Shown: piece after piece, positions 25,866 through 35,224 of the stretch
Layout: the number at the start of each line of letters is the position of its first letter
Numbering within the stretch: the first letter of the stretch is position 1
Assembly: GCA_964577115.1 (NCBI GenBank)
Contig: CAZNXJ010000006.1
Location: 176,693-240,692, forward strand
Direction of reading: 5' to 3'
DNA: 64,000 bases
From: CAZNXJ01 sp964577115
Lineage (GTDB): Bacteria > Planctomycetota > Planctomycetia > Pirellulales > Pirellulaceae
Translations under genes and position numbers: made by a program
The notes under the pieces: generated by a model
What the model was told of the DNA's origin: nothing
What the model saw: only the letters and a program-made list of their open reading frames with translations
Databases searched by the model: none

Positions 25866-28217
25866 ATGACGCGCGGTAACACGGACGACGCCCGGCCCAG
25901 CCCCTCCAGCGGTCAGCCGCGGAAGGCGGGAATCTGGGATCTATGGATCGCATACCGCTGGGTCGCATTGCTGCTCGCCATCTTCATCGCGACGCTCGCT
26001 TACCCGCTCGCTCAGCGGATGCGCTACGATCGCTCCATTGAAAACATGTTTGCTCCGGACGACCCGATCGTGACGTCGTACCGGGAATTCAAGCAGGTGT
26101 TCGGCAGCGATTACGTCGTGCTGGCGGTCTACCGGGATCCGGAGCTGTGGAGCGAAGCGGGCCTCGAGCGCGTCGCGCAGGTAACGCAGCGGCTCGAGCG
26201 CGTCCCGGGTGTCCGCGACGTGCTGAGCCTATCCGTTCTATCCGGGCTGCTCGAGCGGCTGAACAGTTCGTTGCTCGACGACGGCCCGCTGGCCACGGCC
26301 TACCGCGAGCTTTTCGAGGGCTACACGCATAGTGATCGCGGCGACGTCGCGGCAGTCGTTTGCCTTCTCGAAGATATGCCGCTCGCCGGCAACAAGATGC
26401 AGCGCACGATTGCCGAGCTGCGTAGTGCGCTGAGCCAGTCTTCGCTACCAATCGAAGACGGGGTGCTGGTCGGAGAACCCGTGATGGTCTGCGATGGGTT
26501 TCATTACCTGGAGCAGGATGCCGAACGCCTCGGCTGGCTCTCGTCCTTGTTGCTCGCTGGAACCATCATCCTCTGCCTGCGAAGCGTGCGGTGGGTTGTG
26601 ATTGCGCTGGCGGTCGTGCAGTGGACGATTCTGGTGACCAAGGCCACGCTGGCGCTCACCGACGTGCGGCTGAGCATGGTTAGCTCGATGCTCTCGGCCG
26701 TCGTCACGGTGATCGGTATCGCGACGGTGATGCATCTGGCCGTGCTGATCCGTGACCATCGAGCGCGTGGTCTTCGTCCGAGGACGGCCGTGTCGCACGC
26801 CTTCAGCGTTTTGTTTCTGCCGATTATGTGGGCGATCATCACGGACACCATCGGCTTTCTATCGTTGCTGCTCGCCGACGTCGGCCCGGTTCGCGACTTC
26901 GGCATCATGATGGCCATCGCGTCGGCGCTGGTCATTCCCGCAATTCTGCTCATCGTTCCTCCGCTGGCCATGCTGGGAACAGAGCGTCAGGAGCCGTGGT
27001 GGTGGGAGCGGCGGCTGGACGGTGTTCCTCCGAGCAAGCGCGGCCTGGGCCCACGGCGGCTCGAGAGAGCGTTGGCCACGCTCGCGCGGCTTGTCTTCGA
27101 TCGGCCGTATGGTGTCGCCGCGGGTGTGCTGCTCGTCGTCGCTTTCGCTGCGGCCGGCATCCAGCGGCTCGAGGTCGAGACGGACTTTACAAAGAACTTC
27201 CGCCAGACCAGCCCGATCGCACGAGCGTATGCTTTCGTCGAAGAGCGACTCGGCGGAGCAGGCGTATGGGACGTCATGGTTCCCGCACCGGCGATCCTTA
27301 CGGAGAATTATCTGAGTCGCGTTCGGGAGTTGCAGAACCAGTTGCGTGGCATTCCGGCCGCGGAGGACCCGCAGCGGCCCGCTCTGACGAAAGTCCTGAG
27401 TCTCGTCGATGCGCTCGATGCAGCGTCGGAGCGCCCCCTGTTGTCGGTGCTGCCGGTTGAGCTACGGCTACAAGGGCTGCGAACGGCGATGCCCGACTTC
27501 ATCGGGGCACTGCACGCCGTCGATCCCCAGACCGATCAGGCCTATCTGCGCATCATGCTCCGCGCGCCCGATCGGCGCGACGCGACGGCGAAACAGCAAT
27601 TGATCAGCCGCGTGCGCGAGGCGGTGGATCGCGTTTTCCCAAGCGAAGACAATCCGAGGGCAAAGGCCGAGGTGACCGGTTACTTCGTGCTGCTGACGAA
27701 CCTGGTCGTCAGTATGCTCCGCGACCAGTGGGTGTGCTTTACGGCGACCATCATTGGCGTCGGCCTATCGATCGCGGTGGCTCTGCGCAACGTGCGCTGG
27801 GCGGCGGCAGCGCTGATCAGCAACGCCTTCCCGATCATCGCGACGCTCGGCACCTTGGGCTGGCTCGGCCTGCGACTGAATATGGGCGCGGCGATGATCG
27901 CCGCTGTTTCGATGGGCTTGTCGGTCGATAGTTCGATCCATTACCTGTACGCTTACCGCCGCGCGCGGCGAGCTGGCGGGACGGTCGCGATGGCGCTGGG
28001 AGAAGCGCAGCGGACCGTGGGGCGGGCCATGGTATTCTCGACAGTGGCCTTGATGATCGGCTTTTCCGCACTGGCAACCAGCCAGTTCGTGCCGACAATC
28101 TACTTCGGGGCGCTTGGCAGCATTTCGCTTTTTGGCGGTCTTCTCGGCAATTTGATCATTCTACCGCTGCTGCTCCGCTGGGAAGGAGAATGGTTAACGC
28201 GGTCCGGACAACCGTAG
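25866..28217 (+). CDS. RND/MMPL-family membrane exporter (783 aa)
   Basis: The architecture is that of hydrophobe/MMPL-type RND proteins: a first helix at about 33-52, a large periplasmic domain with DRSIENMFAPDDPIVTSYREFKQVFG, a group of helices around residues 220-370, then a second periplasmic domain and a second helix group around 610-770. Such proteins export lipids, hopanoids or pigments using the proton gradient; the cargo here is unknown. The start is a good one: ATG after GGAGAGG. Its stop codon is followed by a fused MFS-spermidine synthase-like gene within 45 nt, so the two may be co-transcribed. Confidence 0.86.
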   Translation: MTRGNTDDARPSPSSGQPRKAGIWDLWIAYRWVALLLAIFIATLAYPLAQRMRYDRSIENMFAPDDPIVTSYREFKQVFGSDYVVLAVYRDPELWSEAGLERVAQVTQRLERVPGVRDVLSLSVLSGLLERLNSSLLDDGPLATAYRELFEGYTHSDRGDVAAVVCLLEDMPLAGNKMQRTIAELRSALSQSSLPIEDGVLVGEPVMVCDGFHYLEQDAERLGWLSSLLLAGTIILCLRSVRWVVIALAVVQWTILVTKATLALTDVRLSMVSSMLSAVVTVIGIATVMHLAVLIRDHRARGLRPRTAVSHAFSVLFLPIMWAIITDTIGFLSLLLADVGPVRDFGIMMAIASALVIPAILLIVPPLAMLGTERQEPWWWERRLDGVPPSKRGLGPRRLERALATLARLVFDRPYGVAAGVLLVVAFAAAGIQRLEVETDFTKNFRQTSPIARAYAFVEERLGGAGVWDVMVPAPAILTENYLSRVRELQNQLRGIPAAEDPQRPALTKVLSLVDALDAASERPLLSVLPVELRLQGLRTAMPDFIGALHAVDPQTDQAYLRIMLRAPDRRDATAKQQLISRVREAVDRVFPSEDNPRAKAEVTGYFVLLTNLVVSMLRDQWVCFTATIIGVGLSIAVALRNVRWAAAALISNAFPIIATLGTLGWLGLRLNMGAAMIAAVSMGLSVDSSIHYLYAYRRARRAGGTVAMALGEAQRTVGRAMVFSTVALMIGFSALATSQFVPTIYFGALGSISLFGGLLGNLIILPLLLRWEGEWLTRSGQP

Positions 28218-28260
28218 AATGGCCCCATTTCCTGCGCGGTTGGCCACGGGTGGAAGGTTC

Positions 28261-30399
28261 ATGAAGGTGCTCAATCATTTCGCCTGGGGAGCGGCCGCAG
28301 TCATCTTCGTGTCGGCGTTCCTGCTGTTTCAGGTTCAGCCGCTGATCAGCAAGATCATCCTGCCGTGGTTTGGCGGCAGTCCGGCGGTGTGGACGACCGC
28401 CATGCTGTTCTTTCAGGTCGTGCTGCTGGCCGGATACGCGTACGCGCATCTCGTCATGCGCTGGCGCTCGCGGGGCGGGCAGCTGTTCGTTCATGTCCTG
28501 CTGTTGTTCACCGCGACGCTCACGCTGCCGATCCAGCCGCACGAGAGCTGGAAGCCGCGGGGCGAGGGCGATCCGGCGCTGCGCATTCTGGCTCTGCTGA
28601 CGGTCACCGTCGGATTGCCATATTTTCTGCTGTCGTCCACCGGACCACTTGTGCAAGCGTGGTTCGCGCGCGTCTATCCGGGGCGTTCGCCCTACCGGCT
28701 GTATGCGCTTTCCAATGTTGGCTCACTGGCCGCGCTGTTGACGTTCCCGTTTGTGTTCGAGCCGGCGCTCTCCAGTCCGGCCCAGGCGCGGTTGTGGTCG
28801 ATCGGCTTTATGGGCTTCGCACTGGCCAGCGCCACTCTGGCCGCGGTCGCCTTGCGCGACCGGCCGGCAGCGAACATTCCGTTCCGTGACGCGCCACATG
28901 ATGACGCGGAAGCCGGTTCGACGGCCGCGGCGGCCGTGTGGCGACAGAAGCTCGCCTGGATTCTGCTCCCTGCTTTGGCTGTCGTGATCTTGCTGTCGGT
29001 CACGAACCGATTATGCCGCGATGTCGCGGTCGTGCCGTTCCTGTGGGTCGCTCCGCTGACGCTCTACCTGCTGACGTTCATCATCACGTTCGATCATCAA
29101 CGCTGGTACGTACGGCCTTTGCACGCGAGTCTTGCGGCATTGGCCGCGGTTGCCGTGGCACTCTCGATGTCGGGCCAGTGGGTGGATCACGTGTTGGGAT
29201 CGATCGGCCTGGATCTGGATTTGAATCGCTGGTTGTCGGACCTCTACGTGGAAAGCGCGCTTGATCTCGCCTGGCTACTGCTTGGCTGCATGGTGTGCCA
29301 CGGCGAGCTCTATCGGCTCAAGCCTCCCCCGCGACAGCTCACGGCGTACTATCTTTCCATCTCTGCCGGCGGAGCCTTGGGCGGCCTGCTCGTGGCGCTC
29401 GTGTGTCCGCTCGTGTTCCCGAATTACTGGGAGTGGCCGATTAGCGTCGTTGCCGGCTACTTGCTCGCCGTGGGTGTGCTGGCGCGAGAAGCCCAGCACC
29501 GGGGCTCGTCGGCCGGATGGCTCACAGGACGGCGAGCGCTCGTACTGGCCGCGCCCGGGTTGGTGCTGATCATCGGGTTGTTGTCACTGCCCGAGAAGCG
29601 CAACGTGGTCGCTCGCATGCGCAACTTCTACGGCGTCTTAACAGTGGAGAAGTTGTACGAGGACCGGCCGCATCAGGCGGGCTATGGCCTCTTAAACGGG
29701 CGGATCTTGCACGGCTTTCAGTACACGTCGCCGTCGATGCGCCATTTGCCGACGACCTATTACGCACACGGGTCAGCGCCGGCCTGGGTGACCGAAGTGC
29801 TGCGCGAGCAGGCTCGGCCGCTGCGTTTTGGATTTATTGGCCTGGGAACCGGCAGCCTGGCCGCGTATGGGCGCCGTGGCGATTACGTCTGCTTTTATGA
29901 AATGGACCCGAACGTCGCCGCGCTACAGGGCCGCTACTTTACGTTTCTCGACGACTGCCGGGCCACCGTCGAACTCGTGCTCGGGGACGCTCGAATTCGC
30001 ATGGAGCGTCAGGAGCCGCAGAACTTCGACTTTCTGGTGGTGGACGCGTTCAGTAGCGACGCCATCCCGGCGCATCTGCTCACGCGCGAAGCGCTGACGC
30101 TCTACCTCTCACACCTCAGGCCCGACGGCGTGCTGGCCTTTCACACCAGTAATCGCTATGTCGACTTATTGCCTGTGCTCAAAGCACTCGCCAAGACCGC
30201 CGGCCTGCGAATGTACTGGTTTCAAAACAAGACGTCCTATGGCGCGGTCAATTTTTCGAGCGAGTACGTCGTGATGACGCGTGATCCCACATTCGGCTCT
30301 CACCCGCTTGTTCAGCAGCACGCGATGGCCGTCGAACCCATCGGCAAGATGATTCTCTGGACCGATCAGTACAGCAACCTGTTCGACGTGCTGTATTAG
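28261..30399 (+). CDS. Fused MFS-like membrane protein and spermidine synthase-like methyltransferase fold (712 aa)
   Basis: The first 440 residues hold about ten to twelve membrane helices (FAWGAAAVIFVSAFLLFQVQPLISK begins the first), as in the fused MFS/spermidine synthase family. The C-terminal about 210 residues look like a spermidine synthase-type Rossmann domain: FGFIGLGTGSLAAYG near 526 is the SAM/dcSAM-binding loop and VVDAFSSDAIPAHLLT near 594 contains the catalytic Asp. Spermidine synthases transfer an aminopropyl group; membrane-fused versions are common but their substrates are not established. The ATG has GGAAGG upstream. It follows the MMPL gene on the same strand by 43 nt. Confidence 0.86.
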   Translation: MKVLNHFAWGAAAVIFVSAFLLFQVQPLISKIILPWFGGSPAVWTTAMLFFQVVLLAGYAYAHLVMRWRSRGGQLFVHVLLLFTATLTLPIQPHESWKPRGEGDPALRILALLTVTVGLPYFLLSSTGPLVQAWFARVYPGRSPYRLYALSNVGSLAALLTFPFVFEPALSSPAQARLWSIGFMGFALASATLAAVALRDRPAANIPFRDAPHDDAEAGSTAAAAVWRQKLAWILLPALAVVILLSVTNRLCRDVAVVPFLWVAPLTLYLLTFIITFDHQRWYVRPLHASLAALAAVAVALSMSGQWVDHVLGSIGLDLDLNRWLSDLYVESALDLAWLLLGCMVCHGELYRLKPPPRQLTAYYLSISAGGALGGLLVALVCPLVFPNYWEWPISVVAGYLLAVGVLAREAQHRGSSAGWLTGRRALVLAAPGLVLIIGLLSLPEKRNVVARMRNFYGVLTVEKLYEDRPHQAGYGLLNGRILHGFQYTSPSMRHLPTTYYAHGSAPAWVTEVLREQARPLRFGFIGLGTGSLAAYGRRGDYVCFYEMDPNVAALQGRYFTFLDDCRATVELVLGDARIRMERQEPQNFDFLVVDAFSSDAIPAHLLTREALTLYLSHLRPDGVLAFHTSNRYVDLLPVLKALAKTAGLRMYWFQNKTSYGAVNFSSEYVVMTRDPTFGSHPLVQQHAMAVEPIGKMILWTDQYSNLFDVLY

Positions 30400-30501
30400 G
30401 GACGAGAAAAACGGAAGCGATGGCGGAAGGATGGAGGAGGAAACGGTCGGGGATCGGGCGGTCGGGCTAATGAAACGATGGTGGGTCGGGTGAGCAAGTG
30501 A

Positions 30502-32859
30502 TTACTGCCCGAGCGCGTAGAGCAGGATGTTCAGTCCAATCCGTGCGGCATCGGCTTTGACGTAGCCTCGGCACTCGAGCGATGACTGATTTTCGAGCCC
30601 GCAGCTCAGGTCGTACGGCGAGAAGATGACGGCTAGACGCCCATCAATCTCGAGGCCTTCGAGCACCGGTGTGATCTGCGTTAGATTGGCTTGGAGCGGA
30701 TCGCCTTCGCGGCGCACCTGCGGATCGCGCAGGGTGACGCGGCTGAGCAGTTGCCCTCGGTACTGGTCCGTGAACAGCGGATGGTCGGGAGGAATCCGTA
30801 CGAAGCGAGCGGCCGGGAACATGGCTTCGAACTCGCGGCGAAACGCGGCAGCAAACTGCGGGCTTGCGCAGATCGCGTCGGCGAACACGAACCCGCCCCG
30901 TTCGAGATACTGCGCGAGTGCCTGCCGCTCGGCCGGAGTGAACCGGAAGGCGCGACGGCCATGCATGAAGACGATCGGGTAGTCGAGCAGTTCGATATCC
31001 GTCGGGGCGAGCAACCGGCGTTCGGTGTTCACGCGCAGTTCGAGCTGCTCTCGTGCGACGTGCAGCAAATTCGCCAGCGCGTTGGGCGCATCATCGCTGC
31101 CGCCGCCGTGGCTGAGCTTCGGTACGTACAGTGTGCCGCGAACGAGCGCATCGGACCCTTCGCGGACGCGGATGTCGGGGACGTCGAGCTTGTCGCGAAG
31201 CTCGCGGTTGGTCGCGTAAGCGAGGACGTTTTGGCCCAGGTTTAGTGCGGCTTCGACGCGCTGAGCCGCGGCATCGTTGTAGGGCGCCTTGCGCGCTCCG
31301 GCACTGACCTCCCAGTAGCACGATAGCGTCTTCGTCGCGTAAATGACGCTCGTGCGGCAGCACGCATCGACTCCGTAGAGCCAGAAGTCGTCGGGCAGGT
31401 GTTCCGGGTCAACTTTGGCTTCGGCGAACCATACCGCGTGGTCCGGCGGCAGCTCGCGCAGTGGCGCATCTGGAAACAGCTCGGCCATCAGCTCGCGAAA
31501 TGATGTATCGAACGCGCGGCCATCGCAGCCGGCCCCGTCGCACGCTTCGGCAAAGATGAACCCGCCCTGATCGATGTATTCGCGCAGTGCCTGTTTCTCG
31601 GCCTCCGAGAGCGTGATCGCTTGCGTGCCGCGCAGGAACAAAACAGGGGATTGCAGCAGATCGGCGACCGTGGCGTCTTGGAGCGTGATGGTTTGCCAGG
31701 TGAGCTCTTGCTTCCATTGCCGCTCGACATGTCGCGTTAGCTTGTGAATGGCGGCGGGGTGCCGCTCCCAGTCGCTCGCCCCTGGCTGGCTTTGCCAATC
31801 GAGCTGCGAGATGACGACGGGGCGGCGGCCTTTGGCGAGAAACAATAGGGCGAACGAGGTGGCGATATCGGCGTTTGACTCGATCGGCCCCGCGCCGCGC
31901 CACTGGCCGTTCAGCTTGTCCTGGCGGCTGACAAGCAGCTGAGCGCCTTCGCGATACCAGTCATGCTGTCCCAGGAAGCGCCGCCCGCTTAGCCGCCCGA
32001 CGCGCTCGATCCCGTAGAGGTAGTACAGGTGCCAGGTAAATTCGCCGCCCGGGTTGGTGCTCAGCCCATACCGGCCCAGCCAGGCCAGCGCGCGTTCGAT
32101 GTGGTTATCGGCCGTCGTCGCTCCGCAGCAGGCAACGTCGCCGCTCGGCGTCACCCGAGCTTCTCCCTGCGCCAGTCGATCGGCGCAGATTAACAGCGAG
32201 CCGAGCCCCGCGCATGTCATGCTCCCGGTCGAGGGCAGGGGAGGCAGGGGAGCGCCTTGTTCGTAGTAGGACCAGGACCCATCGTCGCGCTGCGTTTGCT
32301 GGAAGTGGCGCAGCGAACGTTCCCAGACCTGCGGATCGACTGCTACCCCGACGCGTTCGGCCTCGTATAAGCCGAGCAGCGCAAATTGTGTGTTCGAATT
32401 ATCCCCGCGCGCCTCGCTCGGTAAGTACCCCCAGGTACCAGCGTAGGCGCCTGTTTTGACCTGGGCTTCTTCGAGATGCCGAACATTGCGCGCGATGAGC
32501 GCACGGTCTTTCTCGGGTTCCGCCAGTGCGAAGACCATCGTCTGTAGCGCGGTCGAGTATGTCCGCTTCGGAGCGGGCAAGGACCGCAGATAATTGAGCG
32601 CTCGCTGGATGGCTGGCGAGTTGACGTCTTCGCCGGCAGTGAGGAGGGCGAGCGTACAGAGAGCCGAGAGACCGCCTCCCGGTTCGCTTCCGTGTTCGGG
32701 CCAGTTGCCATGCGTCTTGTTTTGCTGGCTCTTCAGATAATTCACGCCGGCTTCAATCGACGCGCGGACTTGTTCGGCCGTGACTTGAGCGCGTACCGGC
32801 GCGCCGGCCCAGAGCAGCATCCCCGCGAGCAGCGCGGAGATCAGGAGGGACGCTCGCAT
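30502..32859 (-). CDS. Secreted protein with terpenoid-cyclase-like repeats and two DUF4159 domains (785 aa)
   Basis: A signal peptide (MRASLLISALLAGMLLWAGAPVRAQ) leads to helical repeats with QTQRDDGSWSYYEQG and GTWGYLPSEARGDNSNTQFALLGLYEAE, which resemble squalene-cyclase/prenyltransferase repeats, over about 25-330. Two copies of a DUF4159-like domain follow: about 345-560 and 565-785, each containing a GGFxFAD/E-type block after QALxxYxxxGG (for example REYIDQGGFIFAEAC and AQYLERGGFVFADAI). In planctomycetes such proteins commonly neighbour MoxR/VWA operons; here the gene points away from moxR and has its own promoter. The enzymatic role is unknown. Start: the ATG before the signal peptide; an in-frame upstream start adds no family sequence. 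Confidence 0.78.
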   Translation of the reverse strand: MRASLLISALLAGMLLWAGAPVRAQVTAEQVRASIEAGVNYLKSQQNKTHGNWPEHGSEPGGGLSALCTLALLTAGEDVNSPAIQRALNYLRSLPAPKRTYSTALQTMVFALAEPEKDRALIARNVRHLEEAQVKTGAYAGTWGYLPSEARGDNSNTQFALLGLYEAERVGVAVDPQVWERSLRHFQQTQRDDGSWSYYEQGAPLPPLPSTGSMTCAGLGSLLICADRLAQGEARVTPSGDVACCGATTADNHIERALAWLGRYGLSTNPGGEFTWHLYYLYGIERVGRLSGRRFLGQHDWYREGAQLLVSRQDKLNGQWRGAGPIESNADIATSFALLFLAKGRRPVVISQLDWQSQPGASDWERHPAAIHKLTRHVERQWKQELTWQTITLQDATVADLLQSPVLFLRGTQAITLSEAEKQALREYIDQGGFIFAEACDGAGCDGRAFDTSFRELMAELFPDAPLRELPPDHAVWFAEAKVDPEHLPDDFWLYGVDACCRTSVIYATKTLSCYWEVSAGARKAPYNDAAAQRVEAALNLGQNVLAYATNRELRDKLDVPDIRVREGSDALVRGTLYVPKLSHGGGSDDAPNALANLLHVAREQLELRVNTERRLLAPTDIELLDYPIVFMHGRRAFRFTPAERQALAQYLERGGFVFADAICASPQFAAAFRREFEAMFPAARFVRIPPDHPLFTDQYRGQLLSRVTLRDPQVRREGDPLQANLTQITPVLEGLEIDGRLAVIFSPYDLSCGLENQSSLECRGYVKADAARIGLNILLYALGQ

Positions 32860-32899
32860 TTTCGCCTCGCATGTCAAAGGGCCACGTCTCGACACAAAT

Positions 32900-32928
32900 A
32901 TCCTAGAATTCGATGTTTACGGCGGCAA
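32900..32928 (-). promoter_or_regulatory. Candidate promoter for the DUF4159 gene
   Basis: On the minus strand, TTGCCG and TAGGAT are separated by 17 bp; the -10 ends 40 nt before the start. It is divergent from the moxR promoter, and the two lie within 75 bp of one another. Confidence 0.4.
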
Positions 32929-32943
32929 CGCGGACGCCGTGCG

Positions 32944-32973
32944 TTGCTGTCCGGCGGGGGGACTCCCTACAAT
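32944..32973 (+). promoter_or_regulatory. Candidate promoter for the moxR operon
   Basis: TTGCTG and TACAAT are separated by 18 bp; the -10 ends 65 nt before the chosen moxR start. It is among the best -10 elements in the window. Confidence 0.55.
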
Positions 32974-33038
32974 CAGCAACAAACGCATTGTTCGCCGTGG
33001 ATGGCCGCCGGAAACCCCGCCTTCCCGGGACGCGGGAG

Positions 33039-34130
33039 ATGCCCGCACATGACTCGAACAGCAGGAAACCAGTCCAGGTGTCGACCAAACCACGCAGCCT
33101 CGGGGACGTACTTCAGGAATTCAGCCAGCACCGGCAGGTCATGCAGCAGGAGCTGCAAAAAGTCATTGTGGGGCAGAATGACGTCATCGAACAAATTTTT
33201 GCCGCCATTTTCACGCGCGGCCATTGTCTGCTCGAAGGCGTCCCAGGTCTCGCCAAAACGCTGATGGTCAGTACACTCGCCCGCATCCTGGATGTCGGCT
33301 TCAAACGGATTCAGTTCACTCCCGACCTGATGCCGTCCGATATCACGGGCACGAACGTACTGGAAGAGGATGAGCACGGCCGACGCGAGTTCCGTTTCGT
33401 CGAAGGGCCCATCTTCACGAACATTCTGCTCGCCGACGAAATCAACCGCACGCCGCCGAAAACCCAGGCCGCGCTACTCCAGGCGATGCAGGAGCGCGAG
33501 GTAACTGTTGGCCGCACGACCTACGAGCTGCCGGAACCGTTTTTTACGATTGCAACGCAAAATCCGATTGAGCAGGTAGGGACGTATCCGCTGCCTGAAG
33601 CGCAGCTCGTCCGCTTCATGTTCAACATCAAGGTGGGCTACCCAACCTTGTCGGAAGAGGAAACCATTCTTGCGCTCACCGCGCGGCATGAACGGGCCGA
33701 GGTGCGCAAAGTGCTTTCCGCACGCGCCATCGTCAATATCCAAAAGCTCGTCGGATCCGTGGCCGTCAGCGAGTTCATCGTGAAGTACACGGCGCGACTC
33801 GTGCGCGCCACGCGCCCGAAAGACGAGTCGGCGCCGGAGTACGTGCGCGAGCTTGTCGATTGGGGAGCGGGGCCGCGTGCTGGTCAGTTTCTCATCAATG
33901 GCGGCAAGGCAATCGCCGCGATGGAGGGACGCTTCTCGGTGGGCATCGACGATATCCGCAAGGTCGCCATCCCCGTCTTGCGCCACCGGATCAGCACGAA
34001 CTTCCAAGCGCAGGCCGAGGGCATGACGGCCGAAGACATCATCGAGCGGCTCGTGCGCGAGGTTCCCGAGCCCGACATTCCACGCTTTGCCGGTGCGAAT
34101 CCGGCGCCTCCGGCGTCGGCGGGCTCGTGA
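33039..34130 (+). CDS. MoxR-type AAA+ ATPase (363 aa)
   Basis: MoxR ATPases act as chaperones that help VWA-domain partners assemble or load metal. Walker A is GVPGLAKT (about 67-74), Walker B is ILLADEINRT (about 128-137), then sensor blocks TPPKTQAALLQAMQEREVT and FFTIATQNPIEQVGTYPLPEAQLVRFMF follow. The C-terminal half shows the helical lid. An in-frame GTG 13 codons later is another possible start; ATG follows GGGAG but at very short distance, so I am not certain. It is the first of four genes on the plus strand: DUF58, BatA-like, and VWA/GATase-like proteins follow, the usual partners. Confidence 0.93.
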   Translation: MPAHDSNSRKPVQVSTKPRSLGDVLQEFSQHRQVMQQELQKVIVGQNDVIEQIFAAIFTRGHCLLEGVPGLAKTLMVSTLARILDVGFKRIQFTPDLMPSDITGTNVLEEDEHGRREFRFVEGPIFTNILLADEINRTPPKTQAALLQAMQEREVTVGRTTYELPEPFFTIATQNPIEQVGTYPLPEAQLVRFMFNIKVGYPTLSEEETILALTARHERAEVRKVLSARAIVNIQKLVGSVAVSEFIVKYTARLVRATRPKDESAPEYVRELVDWGAGPRAGQFLINGGKAIAAMEGRFSVGIDDIRKVAIPVLRHRISTNFQAQAEGMTAEDIIERLVREVPEPDIPRFAGANPAPPASAGS

Positions 34131-34242
34131 GCGCCGCATGTCGCCTGGCCGCAGCATCGCCGGGGCGATCGGCGCGCGTCCCCGAGCCCGCAAGCAAAGC
34201 CCCGGTCCTCGAGGAATACGCGATTCGCGATCGTAAATCAGC

Positions 34243-35139
34243 ATGGCCAGTGTCGAACGCTACCTGAAGCCGGAAGTCATCAACCAAATCAAGCGGCTCG
34301 ACCTGCGCGCCCAGTTCGTCGTCAAGGGATTTCTACAGGGCCTGCATGCCAGCCCGTACCACGGCTTCTCGGTCGAGTTCAGCGAACATCGCAAATACAG
34401 TCCGGGCGATGATCCGAAAGACATCGATTGGTTGGTGTACGCCAAGACGGACAAGTACTACGTCAAGAAGTTCGAAGCGGAAACCAACATCACGGGCTAC
34501 CTCGTGATGGATGCCAGCGAATCGATGGGCTACACGTACCGGCAGGATATCACCAAATTCGATTATGCCGTCTGCCTGGCCGCGGCGCTCTGTTACCTCA
34601 TGATCCACCAGCAGGACCCGGTGGGACTGATTACGTTCGACGAGAAGATTCGCAGTAGTCTCGCGCCGAAGAGTAAGCGAGCGCACCTGGGGAACGTGCT
34701 GTCGCTGCTTGCGCGCCTCAAGCCGTCGGGCAATACGGAAGTGGCCAAGAGCCTCACGCAGCTCGCCGCCATGCTGCGCCACCGCAGCCTGGTGATGCTG
34801 TTTTCCGACTTGTTGACCGAAATCAAACCACTGATGCAGGCGCTGCACCGCTTGCGCCATCGCGGGCACGACATCATCCTGTTCCATATCCTCGATGAAG
34901 CCGAAGTACGGTTCCCCTTCGAGGGGCTCGTCGAATTGGAAGATCCGGAAACGTCCGAACGGATCGAAGTCGATGCAGACAGCTACCGGCAGGATTACGA
35001 GGCCGAGCTGCGGCAGTTCCGCGAGCAGCTACAGAGCGAGAGCCGCCAGGCGGGAATCGACTATGTGCCGCTGGATACGAGCATGCGGTTCGATCGAGCT
35101 CTGACGGAATACCTTTCCAGTCGCCAGGCGCGTTTTTAG
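34243..35139 (+). CDS. DUF58 protein with VWA-type fold (298 aa)
   Basis: The DUF58 signature YSPGDDPKDIDW is at about residues 52-63. A VWA-like MIDAS follows, DASESMG (90-96), and later LVMLFSDLL. DUF58 proteins are soluble partners of MoxR and are thought to form part of a membrane or metal-related assembly; the exact role is not known. It has no signal or membrane helix. The gene begins 112 nt after moxR with a clear ATG and ends 85 nt before the BatA-like gene. Full length compared with the family. Confidence 0.93.
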   Translation: MASVERYLKPEVINQIKRLDLRAQFVVKGFLQGLHASPYHGFSVEFSEHRKYSPGDDPKDIDWLVYAKTDKYYVKKFEAETNITGYLVMDASESMGYTYRQDITKFDYAVCLAAALCYLMIHQQDPVGLITFDEKIRSSLAPKSKRAHLGNVLSLLARLKPSGNTEVAKSLTQLAAMLRHRSLVMLFSDLLTEIKPLMQALHRLRHRGHDIILFHILDEAEVRFPFEGLVELEDPETSERIEVDADSYRQDYEAELRQFREQLQSESRQAGIDYVPLDTSMRFDRALTEYLSSRQARF

Positions 35140-35224
35140 GAATGGCTTACCGACATGGTTTGACGAGGACGGCCGGCCCAATGGGCGGATGGGCGTGTGG
35201 AGCGGCGCGCGGAGAAGTGGGATT